Shown here: positions 1 through 7,799 of the stretch, in pieces
Position numbering within the stretch: position 1 is the first letter of the stretch
How the letters are laid out: each line of letters opens with the position of its first letter
From: Sinohyriopsis cumingii
Lineage: Eukaryota > Mollusca > Bivalvia > Unionida > Unionidae
Reading direction: 5' to 3'
Assembly (NCBI GenBank): GCA_028554795.2
Contig: JAPYKE020000280.1
Span: forward strand, 62,001 to 126,000
DNA length: 64,000 bases
Program-made: the position numbers and the translations under genes
The notes under the pieces: model-generated
The model's input: only the letters and a program-made list of their open reading frames with translations
The model's database searches: none
Told to the model about the DNA's origin: nothing

Positions 1-1733
1 ATCGACGACCGTAAATGCGTATACTGTGCTGATTCTCCGTCAAGGTAACTAATTACGGTACCTAACTTTGATCCATCAATAATAATATTCTCTCTATTAC
101 AAAATATTCCTCGTGATACCGTATCGGCGATTATAAAATCCATCTCGGCGTCGTTGATAAACAACCTAGCGTGTCGATGTTTATGATCAACGGATCCACC
201 TTGAGTAAATTTACCGATTATTTTTCTTCCTATATCTTTCGCGTTGTCACAGTCCGTCGGTAGCCACACATCTGTTTGTTTTCTGTAGGATATAATCGCC
301 TCGCTCACCGTCAAAGACACTAACATCGACGAATCTAGCATGTATCTCAACAACACCGTAGGAACCCAACGGCGCTGAGATAAATGCCTGCCAAACCAAA
401 TATAGCAAATTTTATGCAAATTTTCAGCAAACTCGAACGAAGTAACACAAGCGAATCCGGTCATGACAAAATCAGGTAACGGTCCGTTAATTGCTACCCT
501 TGTCATCTCGCTGGTAGGATGGCCGAATTTAGCAAAATAATCTGCACAATCGCCATATCCGAGGAAACTTCCAGGATAACACGCGCTCATGTCAACGGAG
601 ATCATATCTTCGAAATTGTACTTGGTATTCCACAATCCGCCATGGCCGTATTCGATACAGCTAAGTTGAATATCAGCAAGAAATTCGTTCCTTGTAGGTT
701 TCCACGAGTTTTTCTCTCTAGCGGCATGAGCGGCCACAGACGGAATTGTAAAGCAATTCGTTAGCAATTGATCGGGATTCGACGAATATTTCACCGCGAG
801 TTTTTTCATCGACTCGTGTAATATTTCTCCCCGGTAAATATCACCGCATGGCAAGATAAATTGATCGTATTTTTCTTCGCTCGAGAATAACCATATCGAT
901 ATTGGATCAGATGCGCTTAATTTTTTGATAAATCTAAACATGGAATCGGAATTATTATCTTTCGCAGCATCTACAGGATAAAATTTAATAATACGATCCC
1001 GCGGAAATATCATTACCGATTGCGACCACGCATGTGAGTTGTGATCGACAATCTCGATTGGCGCTCCTCGAGATCTATACGGCGACGAGTATAATATTTC
1101 TCCCGATAGCGTTTTCACTGTGATAGGAAACTTAAGTTTTTTACTCAACGCAGCTACATCGTCCACAGATGCACCATCAGCAACGGTCTTCGCCCACGCG
1201 TTAATTTTATTCAACCTCAACTGGGTCAGACCAGGTCCACGTCGGGCGTTTTTCATATGTTCGATTACGCGCTCAGCCACGCAATTTATCATCGGCGATT
1301 CTTTCATCGCAGGTAGATTTTTCACATCCGGGTTGTTATTTAGTCGATAAATTCCATAAACGACTGCACTAGATGGATATGCCCTAGCATAATAAGGACC
1401 GTCGATTCCCAATAACAATCCATGCTTAAAGTTTTTATCGAGAATAACATTTTTCTTACCGCCGCGCACTGGATCTCGTTTATCACGAATAATCCAAGTA
1501 TCGTCGGGCATTTGTGCGATAAATTTTATTCCAAAGATAAATCGATCTTCGGAGTGTTCGGTTTTTATGTGCTCGATTATTTTCTTAGCTCGCTCCAGGT
1601 TCATCGTGGCATCGATGGAATTTGTTTTCCATGTCGACCAAGTGTGAACCGTTCCATCATCGAAGAACTCTTTCTTCGCTCGATCAACTTCAGGTATAAT
1701 ATATTCTGCCTCATCAAGATCAAATACATCCAT
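1..1733 (-). CDS. Large replication protein, divergent family-B DNA polymerase-like (partial)
   Basis: An ATG at 1733 opens a reading frame that runs without a stop for 577 codons to the window edge, so the C-terminus is missing. About two thirds along lies ISVDMSACYPGSFLGYG, which resembles motif A of family-B DNA polymerases (D-x2-S-x-YP). It is followed by a block with FGHP and TRVAINGPLP, then a Lys/Gly segment ending in GKFTQGG. I recall the same blocks from unnamed proteins of invertebrate and Rhizophagus mobile elements. A protein-primed polymerase would fit a linear virus of this lineage, but canonical motifs B and C are not evident in the visible part, so the function is inferred. 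It starts only 31 bases from the oppositely oriented zinc-binding gene. No break is seen in the visible 1.7 kb, unlike the capsid genes. Confidence 0.6.
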   Translation of the reverse strand, partial: MDVFDLDEAEYIIPEVDRAKKEFFDDGTVHTWSTWKTNSIDATMNLERAKKIIEHIKTEHSEDRFIFGIKFIAQMPDDTWIIRDKRDPVRGGKKNVILDKNFKHGLLLGIDGPYYARAYPSSAVVYGIYRLNNNPDVKNLPAMKESPMINCVAERVIEHMKNARRGPGLTQLRLNKINAWAKTVADGASVDDVAALSKKLKFPITVKTLSGEILYSSPYRSRGAPIEIVDHNSHAWSQSVMIFPRDRIIKFYPVDAAKDNNSDSMFRFIKKLSASDPISIWLFSSEEKYDQFILPCGDIYRGEILHESMKKLAVKYSSNPDQLLTNCFTIPSVAAHAAREKNSWKPTRNEFLADIQLSCIEYGHGGLWNTKYNFEDMISVDMSACYPGSFLGYGDCADYFAKFGHPTSEMTRVAINGPLPDFVMTGFACVTSFEFAENLHKICYIWFGRHLSQRRWVPTVLLRYMLDSSMLVSLTVSEAIISYRKQTDVWLPTDCDNAKDIGRKIIGKFTQGGSVDHKHRHARLFINDAEMDFIIADTVSRGIFCNRENIIIDGSKLGTVISYLDGESAQYTHLRSS

Positions 1734-1764
1734 GATTATATTTTAGACAAATGTTTAAATTATA
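1734..1764. promoter_or_regulatory. Very short divergent intergenic region
   Basis: Only 31 AT-rich bases separate the start codons of the leftward polymerase-like gene and the rightward zinc-binding gene. Start signals for both must overlap each other or lie inside the neighbouring coding sequence. TATA-like strings (TTATATT, AAATTATA) are present. The role is inferred from gene layout only. Confidence 0.4.
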
Positions 1765-2055
1765 ATGAATCAATGCAAGTGGATATTAATCGGCTCAACA
1801 AAATTCTGTGACAAATCCTGCAGAGGCGATTATTGCGGCGCTCACATACACGCGATTCGACGCGGCAGTGAAGGACCACAGCGATGTTTAGTTTGTCAAG
1901 TTGGCACGCGAGGAAAAACTCGGTTGTGTTTGGCCTGCGGAGGAAAGAATTATCGGGAATTGCGGCGATATTATGAAAAAAGATCCTCGTCGATGATAAC
2001 ATGCGAGGAAGATTATATTAATCGATTCAAGGCAAATAACGATTTAGACAAATAG
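1765..2055 (+). CDS. Small Cys-rich zinc-binding protein
   Basis: A 96-residue protein with two cysteine clusters. The N-terminal one has Cys4, Cys15, Cys19, Cys24 and His27; the second has Cys41, Cys44, Cys55 and Cys58 with the look of a zinc ribbon (CLVC...CLAC). The C-terminal third is charged and has no recognisable motif. Similar short proteins, with the GDYC...H and GSEGP-type stretches, accompany polymerase-like genes in other invertebrate elements, from memory. A DNA-binding or regulatory role is likely but not shown. The HNH gene follows after about 10 bases on the same strand, suggesting a shared transcript. The coding sequence is intact. Confidence 0.7.
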   Translation: MNQCKWILIGSTKFCDKSCRGDYCGAHIHAIRRGSEGPQRCLVCQVGTRGKTRLCLACGGKNYRELRRYYEKRSSSMITCEEDYINRFKANNDLDK

Positions 2056-2065
2056 ATTATCATAT

Positions 2066-2638
2066 ATGGATCTGAAATCAACGATTCCAAAATCAACAAT
2101 TACATGCGAGTTTAAATCTCATCCAACGATCGAGGGATACGAATCATCATCGGATGGCGTTGTCAGAAATACCAGAACAAAGTATCAAGTCGGCAAGATT
2201 AATAATTCGGGATATCTTATTTTTACTTTCGGTCCAGCAAAGAGAAAAATTGCGTATTTCAATCACAGGTTCGTATACGAATGTCACAACGGACCAATAG
2301 AAATCGGTCTAGTTATCGATCATATCGATGGAAATAAACTCAATAACAAACTTTCCAATCTACGCGCGGTGACACAGAGTGAAAATTGCAGATCCGGCAA
2401 TACCGGCGGACAGCGAATAGCTAAGGCGGTCAAGTCGATAAATTGAGAAACAAGCGAGGAACTTGTATTTGAGTCGATGAGTATCGCTGCAAGATACTTC
2501 GGTATTAATATAGTCTCGGTGTGGCGAGTGGCAGAAAAAATTCAAAATGCAACATTCTCATATCTATTTGGCGAGTGGATCGAGTTTTACTATATTCCGA
2601 TAATTTCAGATTCAGAAAGTGAAATCGAAGATTTCTAA
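2066..2638 (+). pseudogene. HNH homing-type endonuclease with in-frame TGA
   Basis: The frame encodes a NUMOD4-like N-terminal part (about residues 20-53, with EGYESSSDG and NNSGYLIF), then an HNH nuclease core with His67 in NHRFVYE and the VIDHIDGNKLNN block around residues 83-94, followed by SNLRAVTQSEN. A TGA at 2444-2446 ends the frame at 126 residues. The same frame then stays open for 63 codons to a TAA at 2636-2638 and encodes a NUMOD1-like DNA-binding tail (SIAARYFGINIVSVWRVAEK). The stop therefore cuts a real gene between nuclease and DNA-binding modules. The 126-residue product keeps the nuclease core and could still be made. Such HNH proteins nick DNA and are often selfish passengers in viruses. 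The next gene starts 30 bases downstream. Confidence 0.8.
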
Positions 2639-2668
2639 AAATTAATTGAATATTATAAAAATTATATA

Positions 2669-3037
2669 ATGAACGAGGATAATATAAACAACATCATCGA
2701 AGCCATCGAAGATTTAAAAAAGAAAAATATAAATTTATCCTCAGATTTGGACACAGGTAAAATCCGGTCCGAATTTGAGACAATTGTTCAGGGAAAGCTC
2801 GAATACAGATACACGCTACCGTCAGAATATAAATTCATAAAGAAAATCCAAATTGCGATGTATCAATCACTTGCGACAGTCAGCGATGATCAAATCGAGA
2901 ATTTCGTTAAATTATCGACGCTGGTAGAAAAAGTTAGGTCGAGTTTATCAGACGAATACGAGTCAAGAAAAATTACAAGCTCACGTGTCAGGCAGCTAAA
3001 AAAGCTGGTCGATGAAAGCAGAATCGAAGATTCTTGA
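2669..3037 (+). CDS. Unknown small protein, 122 residues
   Basis: An intact frame starts at ATG 2669, 30 bases after the HNH gene and on the same strand. The protein is rich in Lys, Glu and Ile and predicted mostly helical, with possible coiled-coil stretches near the N-terminus (IEAIEDLKKKN) and C-terminus (SRVRQLKKLVDE). It has no Cys and no membrane segment. I do not recognise the family. Its position as last gene of the short rightward module suggests an early or regulatory gene. Codon use matches its neighbours (frequent CpG), which supports it being a real gene of the element rather than a chance frame. Confidence 0.55.
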   Translation: MNEDNINNIIEAIEDLKKKNINLSSDLDTGKIRSEFETIVQGKLEYRYTLPSEYKFIKKIQIAMYQSLATVSDDQIENFVKLSTLVEKVRSSLSDEYESRKITSSRVRQLKKLVDESRIEDS

Positions 3038-3623
3038 ATTAGCGTCAAAGATTCTTAAGATTCTCAAAATTAGCGTCAAAGATTCTGAAGATTTTATCAC
3101 AAAAAAAACCAAAAATTTCTGATTTTTATTATTTTTTTAAATATTTTACTGAAATTGCACAATTTTCTTATTTCTGACTACCATTTACCCCAGCAGATTT
3201 GCTAAATTATATAAATTACTCAATTTGACGGGTATTTACCCCAGCAGATTCACGAAATTATATAAATTACTCGATTTGACGGGTATTTACCCCATCAAAA
3301 ACATAAAATTACACAAATTTCTTAATTTCTCTGATTTTTATTAATTTTTTTTTATTATTTACCAAAATAATTTATTTATTGAAATTGTGCAATTTTCTTA
3401 ATTTTGACGGGTATTTACCCCATCAAAAACATAAAATTATATAAATTACTCAATTTGACGGGTATTTACCCCAGCAGATTTACGAAATTATATAAATTGC
3501 ACAATTTGACGGGTATTTACCCCATCAAAATTAAAAAAATCTACTAATTTTGAAAATTTCCTTGGGTTTTATTATTTTTTTTGGCCATTTTTCTTTGGCG
3601 GAAAGATCAAAAATCTTCGATTT
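3038..3623. other. AT-rich convergent intergenic region
   Basis: No gene is visible. The region lies between the ends of the rightward (3037) and leftward (3624) modules. It is very AT-rich, begins with two near-copies of TTAGCGTCAAAGATTCT (around 3038 and 3070), and contains the palindrome array listed separately. Confidence 0.7.
3178..3530. repeat. Array of GGGTA-TT-TACCC palindromes at module junction
   Basis: The string TTGACGGGTATTTACCCC occurs five times (GAC starting near 3227, 3278, 3406, 3457 and 3508), with a degenerate copy near 3178. Each copy has 5-bp arms GGGTA/TACCC around TT. Copies are followed by either AGCAGATT or ATCAAAA and separated by AAATTATATAAATT-type spacers, so close pairs lie 51 bases apart. 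This could be a two-way terminator, a protein-binding array or a replication origin. The sequence shows the structure, not the role. Confidence 0.8.
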
Positions 3624-5173
3624 TCACGATCTTACCAGCAAATTGATACTCAGTGTTTCTCCGCGTATATCAAGCAAATGTCCATTTTGATCCGTCAGTT
3701 TGAAATTTATCTTCGATAATAATCGATTGTGACATCGCAGATAAAACGGATTTACTGGCTCTTTTATTATCAAAAAACCCGGAGAGGCGCTAGGTGAAAA
3801 CGAATATAAGATAAATCCCTGCTGTGCCTGCTCTGACACAGACGAATCCACGTTGTAGCTACCTTCGACGACATCCGCGTGAAGATAAATCGCGATAACT
3901 TCCGTTATGTTAACGATACCTGGCGAGATATGCCGCCCTTGCCCGGCAGATCATTATTGTGTTTGAGAATCGATTCTGATTGTATTTTTTTAGTCCACGC
4001 GGCATGTAATTTCGGAAATAAATCATCGATGGTATCAGTGACGGATTTTCTCATTTTATCAACATCATAATCGGGAAATTTGAAATTTGGTAGCGTTTCC
4101 TCGGTTAATCCAAATACTCTCATGAATTTTTGTTTTTCTCCTGAATTTCTGATCAACTCGAATTTGCTAATAGGAAGAACATAATCGGCAATTGATATAT
4201 CGTCGATTATCGCCCGAATGAACATACCATGATAATATTCAACATCATTCGCGAGTTGATTTAAAATCTTTACGCGTTCAATAATTTCGCTACATGAACC
4301 TGATTTATTTAAGATGCATTCATGAAAGGATTCCCGCAATAAATTTAATTGTAATTTATGTTCTTGAATAAATTCGTCGAGGGTTTTTCTTAACAAGATA
4401 CCGTCTATGGGGAATATTGTCCTGTTAATGTTGGTAGCGTCGAAGATTTTCACACTGGGGGGAATTTTAGGAAGAGGCAACCACGAGAGAATTCTTTCGT
4501 CCCTAAAAGTAAAAGCGAACACCACCAGGTTAAATTTGTGGTTATTCATGAGGTTGATGGCGCTGTGGATCAGAGGCTTGTGTTTGATATCTCCGTACCA
4601 TCCTTCGTCGGTGGTAAAATCTGATTTTTTTGGCTCCGGTAGCTCTGGAGGAGCTTCTTCGTGCCAACCTGGAATAATAAAATCTGGTTTTTCTGGTTTT
4701 GCCAGAGGTGCGATTTCGGGCCAACCTAGAACTGTCCTAATCGATGACTGGTAAATATCAACGATATATGCCGATTTTACCTCGATTATCGACGACAGCG
4801 TTGGATCGTGCGAGGATATTTTTATTCCTGGAGTAGCATCGCCAGTTATATTCGATATTCTACTGGTAAGTTCCTTATCTAGTTGCTCAATTTCGTAACT
4901 GCCTGTTGGTATGCCAACGACGATCCAATCGGGAGTTCCATCGGGGCGGTTTTTATTGGCAAAAACAAGCGAATTATTCGACGATAATCTACCAAATGAT
5001 TTCAATCTAACATTGGGCCAGCTATTATAGACGCGTAATTGTGACAGCGCAATTTCTTTAACGCTAATTGGTATTGGAAAATCGATACTAAATTCTGGCC
5101 TGGTTGAACTTGCCGATATCAGTGTCGTTATCGGCGGTGTCGTGTTTGTCACGATTTGAGTTAGTTCGGACAT
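3624..5173 (-). pseudogene. Second structural protein (penton-like/minor capsid candidate), frameshifted
   Basis: The main frame (5173 to 3905) encodes 422 residues. The N-terminal domain has the GSYEIEQLDKEL stretch seen in a structural protein of related invertebrate elements. A Pro-rich hinge follows at about residues 155-200, then helical regions with KFELIRNSGEKQKF. The frame ends at a TAA at 3905-3907. A different frame is open from about 3951 to 3624 and encodes a beta-rich end with a FKLTDQNGHLLDIRGETLSI motif, characteristic of the C-terminus of that protein family as I know it. One or two bases gained or lost near 3,907-3,950 have split the gene. A full-length product would be about 500 residues. 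The start overlaps the end of the membrane protein gene by 86 bases. Assignment as penton or minor capsid is inference from cassette context. Confidence 0.65.
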
Positions 5174-5618
5174 TATTGATATTCATTTGTTCAATCTCGG
5201 AGTAGATATTTACCATCACAGAAAATTCTAGATCGGATATAACGCCGTCGTTGAGACTCTCAGAAAGCAACGACGATAATTTTGAATACGCCTCGTTGAC
5301 CTGGGATAATTTACTCGTGTATAGGGACAATTTCTCGTTTGTGCACGAGGATATTTTTTTCACGATGATATTGAGAACACCAGCGATTGTCGTTGTCGAT
5401 GAGATTATTATCGTTGCTGCGATCGGCGCGATTGTTGTTACCGCGGATAAGATTATACCTGCGCCGGCGATTATTGCACTTACCGCGTACACAGCAACAT
5501 CGATGGCAACTAATCTACGCTGATATTTTCTTATTTTTACCTGATACTCGTCAAGGAGTTTTTTTAGCGAATCCTGCCATGACCGCGCCTGATTGTATCG
5601 GTAGTCCGATGCAGTCAT
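5088..5618 (-). CDS. Two-helix membrane protein of the virion cassette
   Basis: A 176-residue protein. Residues ~1-37 are charged and helical. Residues ~38-88 form two adjacent hydrophobic segments rich in Ala, Ile and Thr (AVSAIIAGAGIILSAV and IAPIAATIIISSTTTIAGV) that could form a helical hairpin in a membrane. The rest is polar and helical. No enzyme motif is seen. It lies between the fibre gene (25 bases upstream) and the second structural gene, which it overlaps by 86 bases in another frame. A role in virion-membrane interaction or penetration is a guess. The coding sequence appears intact. Confidence 0.6.
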   Translation of the reverse strand: MTASDYRYNQARSWQDSLKKLLDEYQVKIRKYQRRLVAIDVAVYAVSAIIAGAGIILSAVTTIAPIAATIIISSTTTIAGVLNIIVKKISSCTNEKLSLYTSKLSQVNEAYSKLSSLLSESLNDGVISDLEFSVMVNIYSEIEQMNINNVRTNSNRDKHDTADNDTDIGKFNQARI

Positions 5619-5642
5619 TTTATTAGTTAATTATCTCAACAA

Positions 5643-6914
5643 TTATCCAGTCGGTTTACCTATCTCAACAACTACAGTTGATTCGGATTGATCATTTTCA
5701 TATATTGTCGATAAAAATTCAAAAATTGCAAGACAATGCACTGATCCTGTGGTGGTTCTATCTGGTGGTTCTAGAACGAATTCTGTGTTGCTATTTTCTT
5801 TTAGCAAAATAATAAAAAATCCAGGGTAAAATTCATGGATCATTTTATTATCTTGTCTTAGTTGTACTTTAAATTTTAATCTAGCGATAAAATATATTCG
5901 ATATATGCCAGTAATTGGCGCGGTGAAGCCAAATGTGTCATTATCGGGTGCCCATAGATAATTACGCACATTTACCACAAATGGTACATGGCAGGAAAGA
6001 TTTTTTGTTTCTACCTCCTCTGGTATCGAAATACGCGCTAATCTTCCAAGATTCATTGATGATATTTTTGTGTTAATATTGCTAATTTTTGTAGATGCGT
6101 TGAGAAGTTTCGTGTTTAAATCTCGAATTTCTCCGCCGTACACTGATGTATCGAATTTTTGACGCGCCAATTCACGTACCACGCTAATTTCCTCGTTGAT
6201 TTTAGTAATATCCTCGTTGATTTTTTTCGTTTTCTCGCTGAGATCATCGTATGATGTTTTATCGCTTTTCTGACTCATTACGATATTTATTTCGGTAATA
6301 TTGGCGAGAATATTAGTAATATCCTCGTTGATTTTTCTTACTTTATCGCTAAGATCGTCATGCGATGCTTGATCGGCTTTTTTCTTTGCAAGCTCGTTTG
6401 CGGCAGAGGAAGTATCGCTGGATGTTTTTATATCTTCCTCGATTTTTTTACTAAATTTAGTTAAGGTATCGTCGAGTTTTTTAAGATCGTTATTTAGCCT
6501 GTTAAGTCTCTTTGTCAATCTGTCCTGAAGATCGTCGTATAATGTTTTATCGGCCTTCAGAAGCAACGTTGCTGATAACTCGTTGTCCTTTTTTTCCACA
6601 TCCGCGATATTAGCCTTCAGGGGTAACTTCGCTATAATATCGGCGATATCAGCGATGGATTTTGATACCGAATCTGACAGGCTAGTAAATTGATTAATGC
6701 GATCGTTATATTCGTCTCGCTTGATTATATCAGTTATTTTGACGTTGCTTGTTTGTAATCTCCCTTCGCGGCTCTGAAAAATAGCAACTTCGCCAGGATC
6801 CACTTCTGACAATGACAGAAGATTATTAATATCATCCCTGGTTGCGAACTTTGATAGATCGACGTCAGCTACTTCCTTCTTCCTGTACAGGAATCTCCCG
6901 TAAATATCAACCAT
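5643..6914 (-). CDS. Trimeric fibre-like protein: coiled coil plus C1q-like head
   Basis: A 423-residue protein in three parts. Residues 1-60 form a short N-terminal tail domain. Residues ~65-290 are a long coiled-coil shaft with repeated blocks such as DKTLYDDL (from ~123), DQASHDDL (~181) and DKTSYDDL (~219), each followed by K-x-INEDI-type heptads. Residues ~300-423 are a compact beta-rich head with FGFTAPITGIYRIYF at 328-342, the signature of C1q/TNF-like trimeric heads. The layout matches a viral attachment fibre. Receptor binding is inferred, not shown. Its ATG overlaps the stop of the protease gene by 8 bases, implying co-translation or a shared transcript. No lesion is seen. Confidence 0.7.
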   Translation of the reverse strand: MVDIYGRFLYRKKEVADVDLSKFATRDDINNLLSLSEVDPGEVAIFQSREGRLQTSNVKITDIIKRDEYNDRINQFTSLSDSVSKSIADIADIIAKLPLKANIADVEKKDNELSATLLLKADKTLYDDLQDRLTKRLNRLNNDLKKLDDTLTKFSKKIEEDIKTSSDTSSAANELAKKKADQASHDDLSDKVRKINEDITNILANITEINIVMSQKSDKTSYDDLSEKTKKINEDITKINEEISVVRELARQKFDTSVYGGEIRDLNTKLLNASTKISNINTKISSMNLGRLARISIPEEVETKNLSCHVPFVVNVRNYLWAPDNDTFGFTAPITGIYRIYFIARLKFKVQLRQDNKMIHEFYPGFFIILLKENSNTEFVLEPPDRTTTGSVHCLAIFEFLSTIYENDQSESTVVVEIGKPTG

Positions 6915-7245
6915 GATATTTGTCTACGGCGTATTTAAATACGATCTTATGATACGGACTGGATGATTTTGAAATCGCATCGAGAACGTTAATTGATTCT
7001 GGACCGCATATCGGTGGATCCGTTAATGTCTGCGTCGGAAGTGTCGAATACCAAATCGGAATATTTAACTTTGACACGTAATTGATAAATTCTTTTGGTG
7101 GAGCTAGTCCGTACGAGTCAAAATAAACAACTTCGCGAGGATTAATCGCGTAGGCGACCCAGTGTGTGCCAGGGCCGGTATTTGAATCGAGATTTATTAT
7201 TCCTGTCTCGGTGGAATTTGGTTTTTCTGGTAGTTGATCCCGCAT
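6907..7245 (-). CDS. Adenain-type (C5/Ulp1-like) cysteine protease
   Basis: The family cleaves virion precursor proteins during maturation. From the first ATG (7245) the product is 112 residues. It has the catalytic His28 in GPGTHWVAY, an acidic partner Asp43 in VYFDSYGLAPP, a likely oxyanion Gln72, and the nucleophile Cys80 in PPICGPESINVL. The order and spacing match adenain. The residues after Cys differ from the CGxxC form I remember for relatives. Conserved family sequence (FRGVF) lies in frame just upstream of this ATG, and that frame stays open back into the pX-like gene, so the true N-terminus is probably longer with an unclear start. The stop overlaps the fibre ATG. Probable substrates are the GSGL-containing neighbours. 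Confidence 0.8.
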   Translation of the reverse strand: MRDQLPEKPNSTETGIINLDSNTGPGTHWVAYAINPREVVYFDSYGLAPPKEFINYVSKLNIPIWYSTLPTQTLTDPPICGPESINVLDAISKSSSPYHKIVFKYAVDKYHG

Positions 7246-7298
7246 AAATACGCCTCTGAAAAATTTTATTTTTTTATTTTTTGCTTCGTTGAATAAAT

Positions 7299-7757
7299 CT
7301 AAATTTGAATAGGGCGTGCTAATCTTAGGCCGGATCCGTACGGGGGGCGTCTTAGATAAAGGCCGCTTCCCTTTTTTTTACCATATCGCCCTCCCATTAC
7401 TTTGTGTACTAGTTTGTCGCCTACAGCTCCGGCCGCACCTAATCCTATCGCTTTTGCAATTGCCGGAAGAGCCCCGGATAATAATCCAGGAATAGCAGCT
7501 AGGAAAGGGAAAATTCCGCCCGTTTTGACCATGTCTCTGATGGCACCTATACTAAGATTCACATGAACGCCGGAATTCGCTGATTTGGCTTTGGTGAAAC
7601 GTTCACGTTGATTTTTAGTTAGCGACAGTTTGTTAGGACCGCCCTGAATTTGATCATTTTTCAGGGTTAATTTCACACCGCATCGCTTTGCTGTTGCTGT
7701 TTGGAGTTTTTTCATCTGACCCGGGGTCAGAGTTACGCTGACGTGTTCGTATGGCAT
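7299..7757 (-). CDS. Small pX-like virion protein with glycine-rich hydrophobic core
   Basis: A 152-residue protein. Residues 1-75 are polar and basic, with two repeated halves (VSVTLTPGQMKKL, then VKLTLKNDQI and VHVNLSIGAI) that look like short beta-type repeats. Residues ~81-115 are hydrophobic and rich in Gly and Ala, suited to membrane insertion. The C-terminal tail is basic and contains two GSGL stretches (residues 130-133 and 141-144), possible protease-cleavage or packaging tags. Comparable small proteins lie between capsid and protease genes in adintovirus-like elements. It could be a membrane-lytic or genome-core protein; I cannot decide. The coding sequence is intact. Confidence 0.6.
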   Translation of the reverse strand: MPYEHVSVTLTPGQMKKLQTATAKRCGVKLTLKNDQIQGGPNKLSLTKNQRERFTKAKSANSGVHVNLSIGAIRDMVKTGGIFPFLAAIPGLLSGALPAIAKAIGLGAAGAVGDKLVHKVMGGRYGKKKGSGLYLRRPPYGSGLRLARPIQI

Positions 7758-7799
7758 ATTAATAATCGTTTAATCTAAATTTAGAAAATCTAGGTTTTG

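Noticed and set aside
519-1811. Three plus-strand frames (519-764, 1120-1350, 1422-1811)
   Set aside because: They lie antisense to the uninterrupted 577-codon polymerase-like frame and show no motifs.
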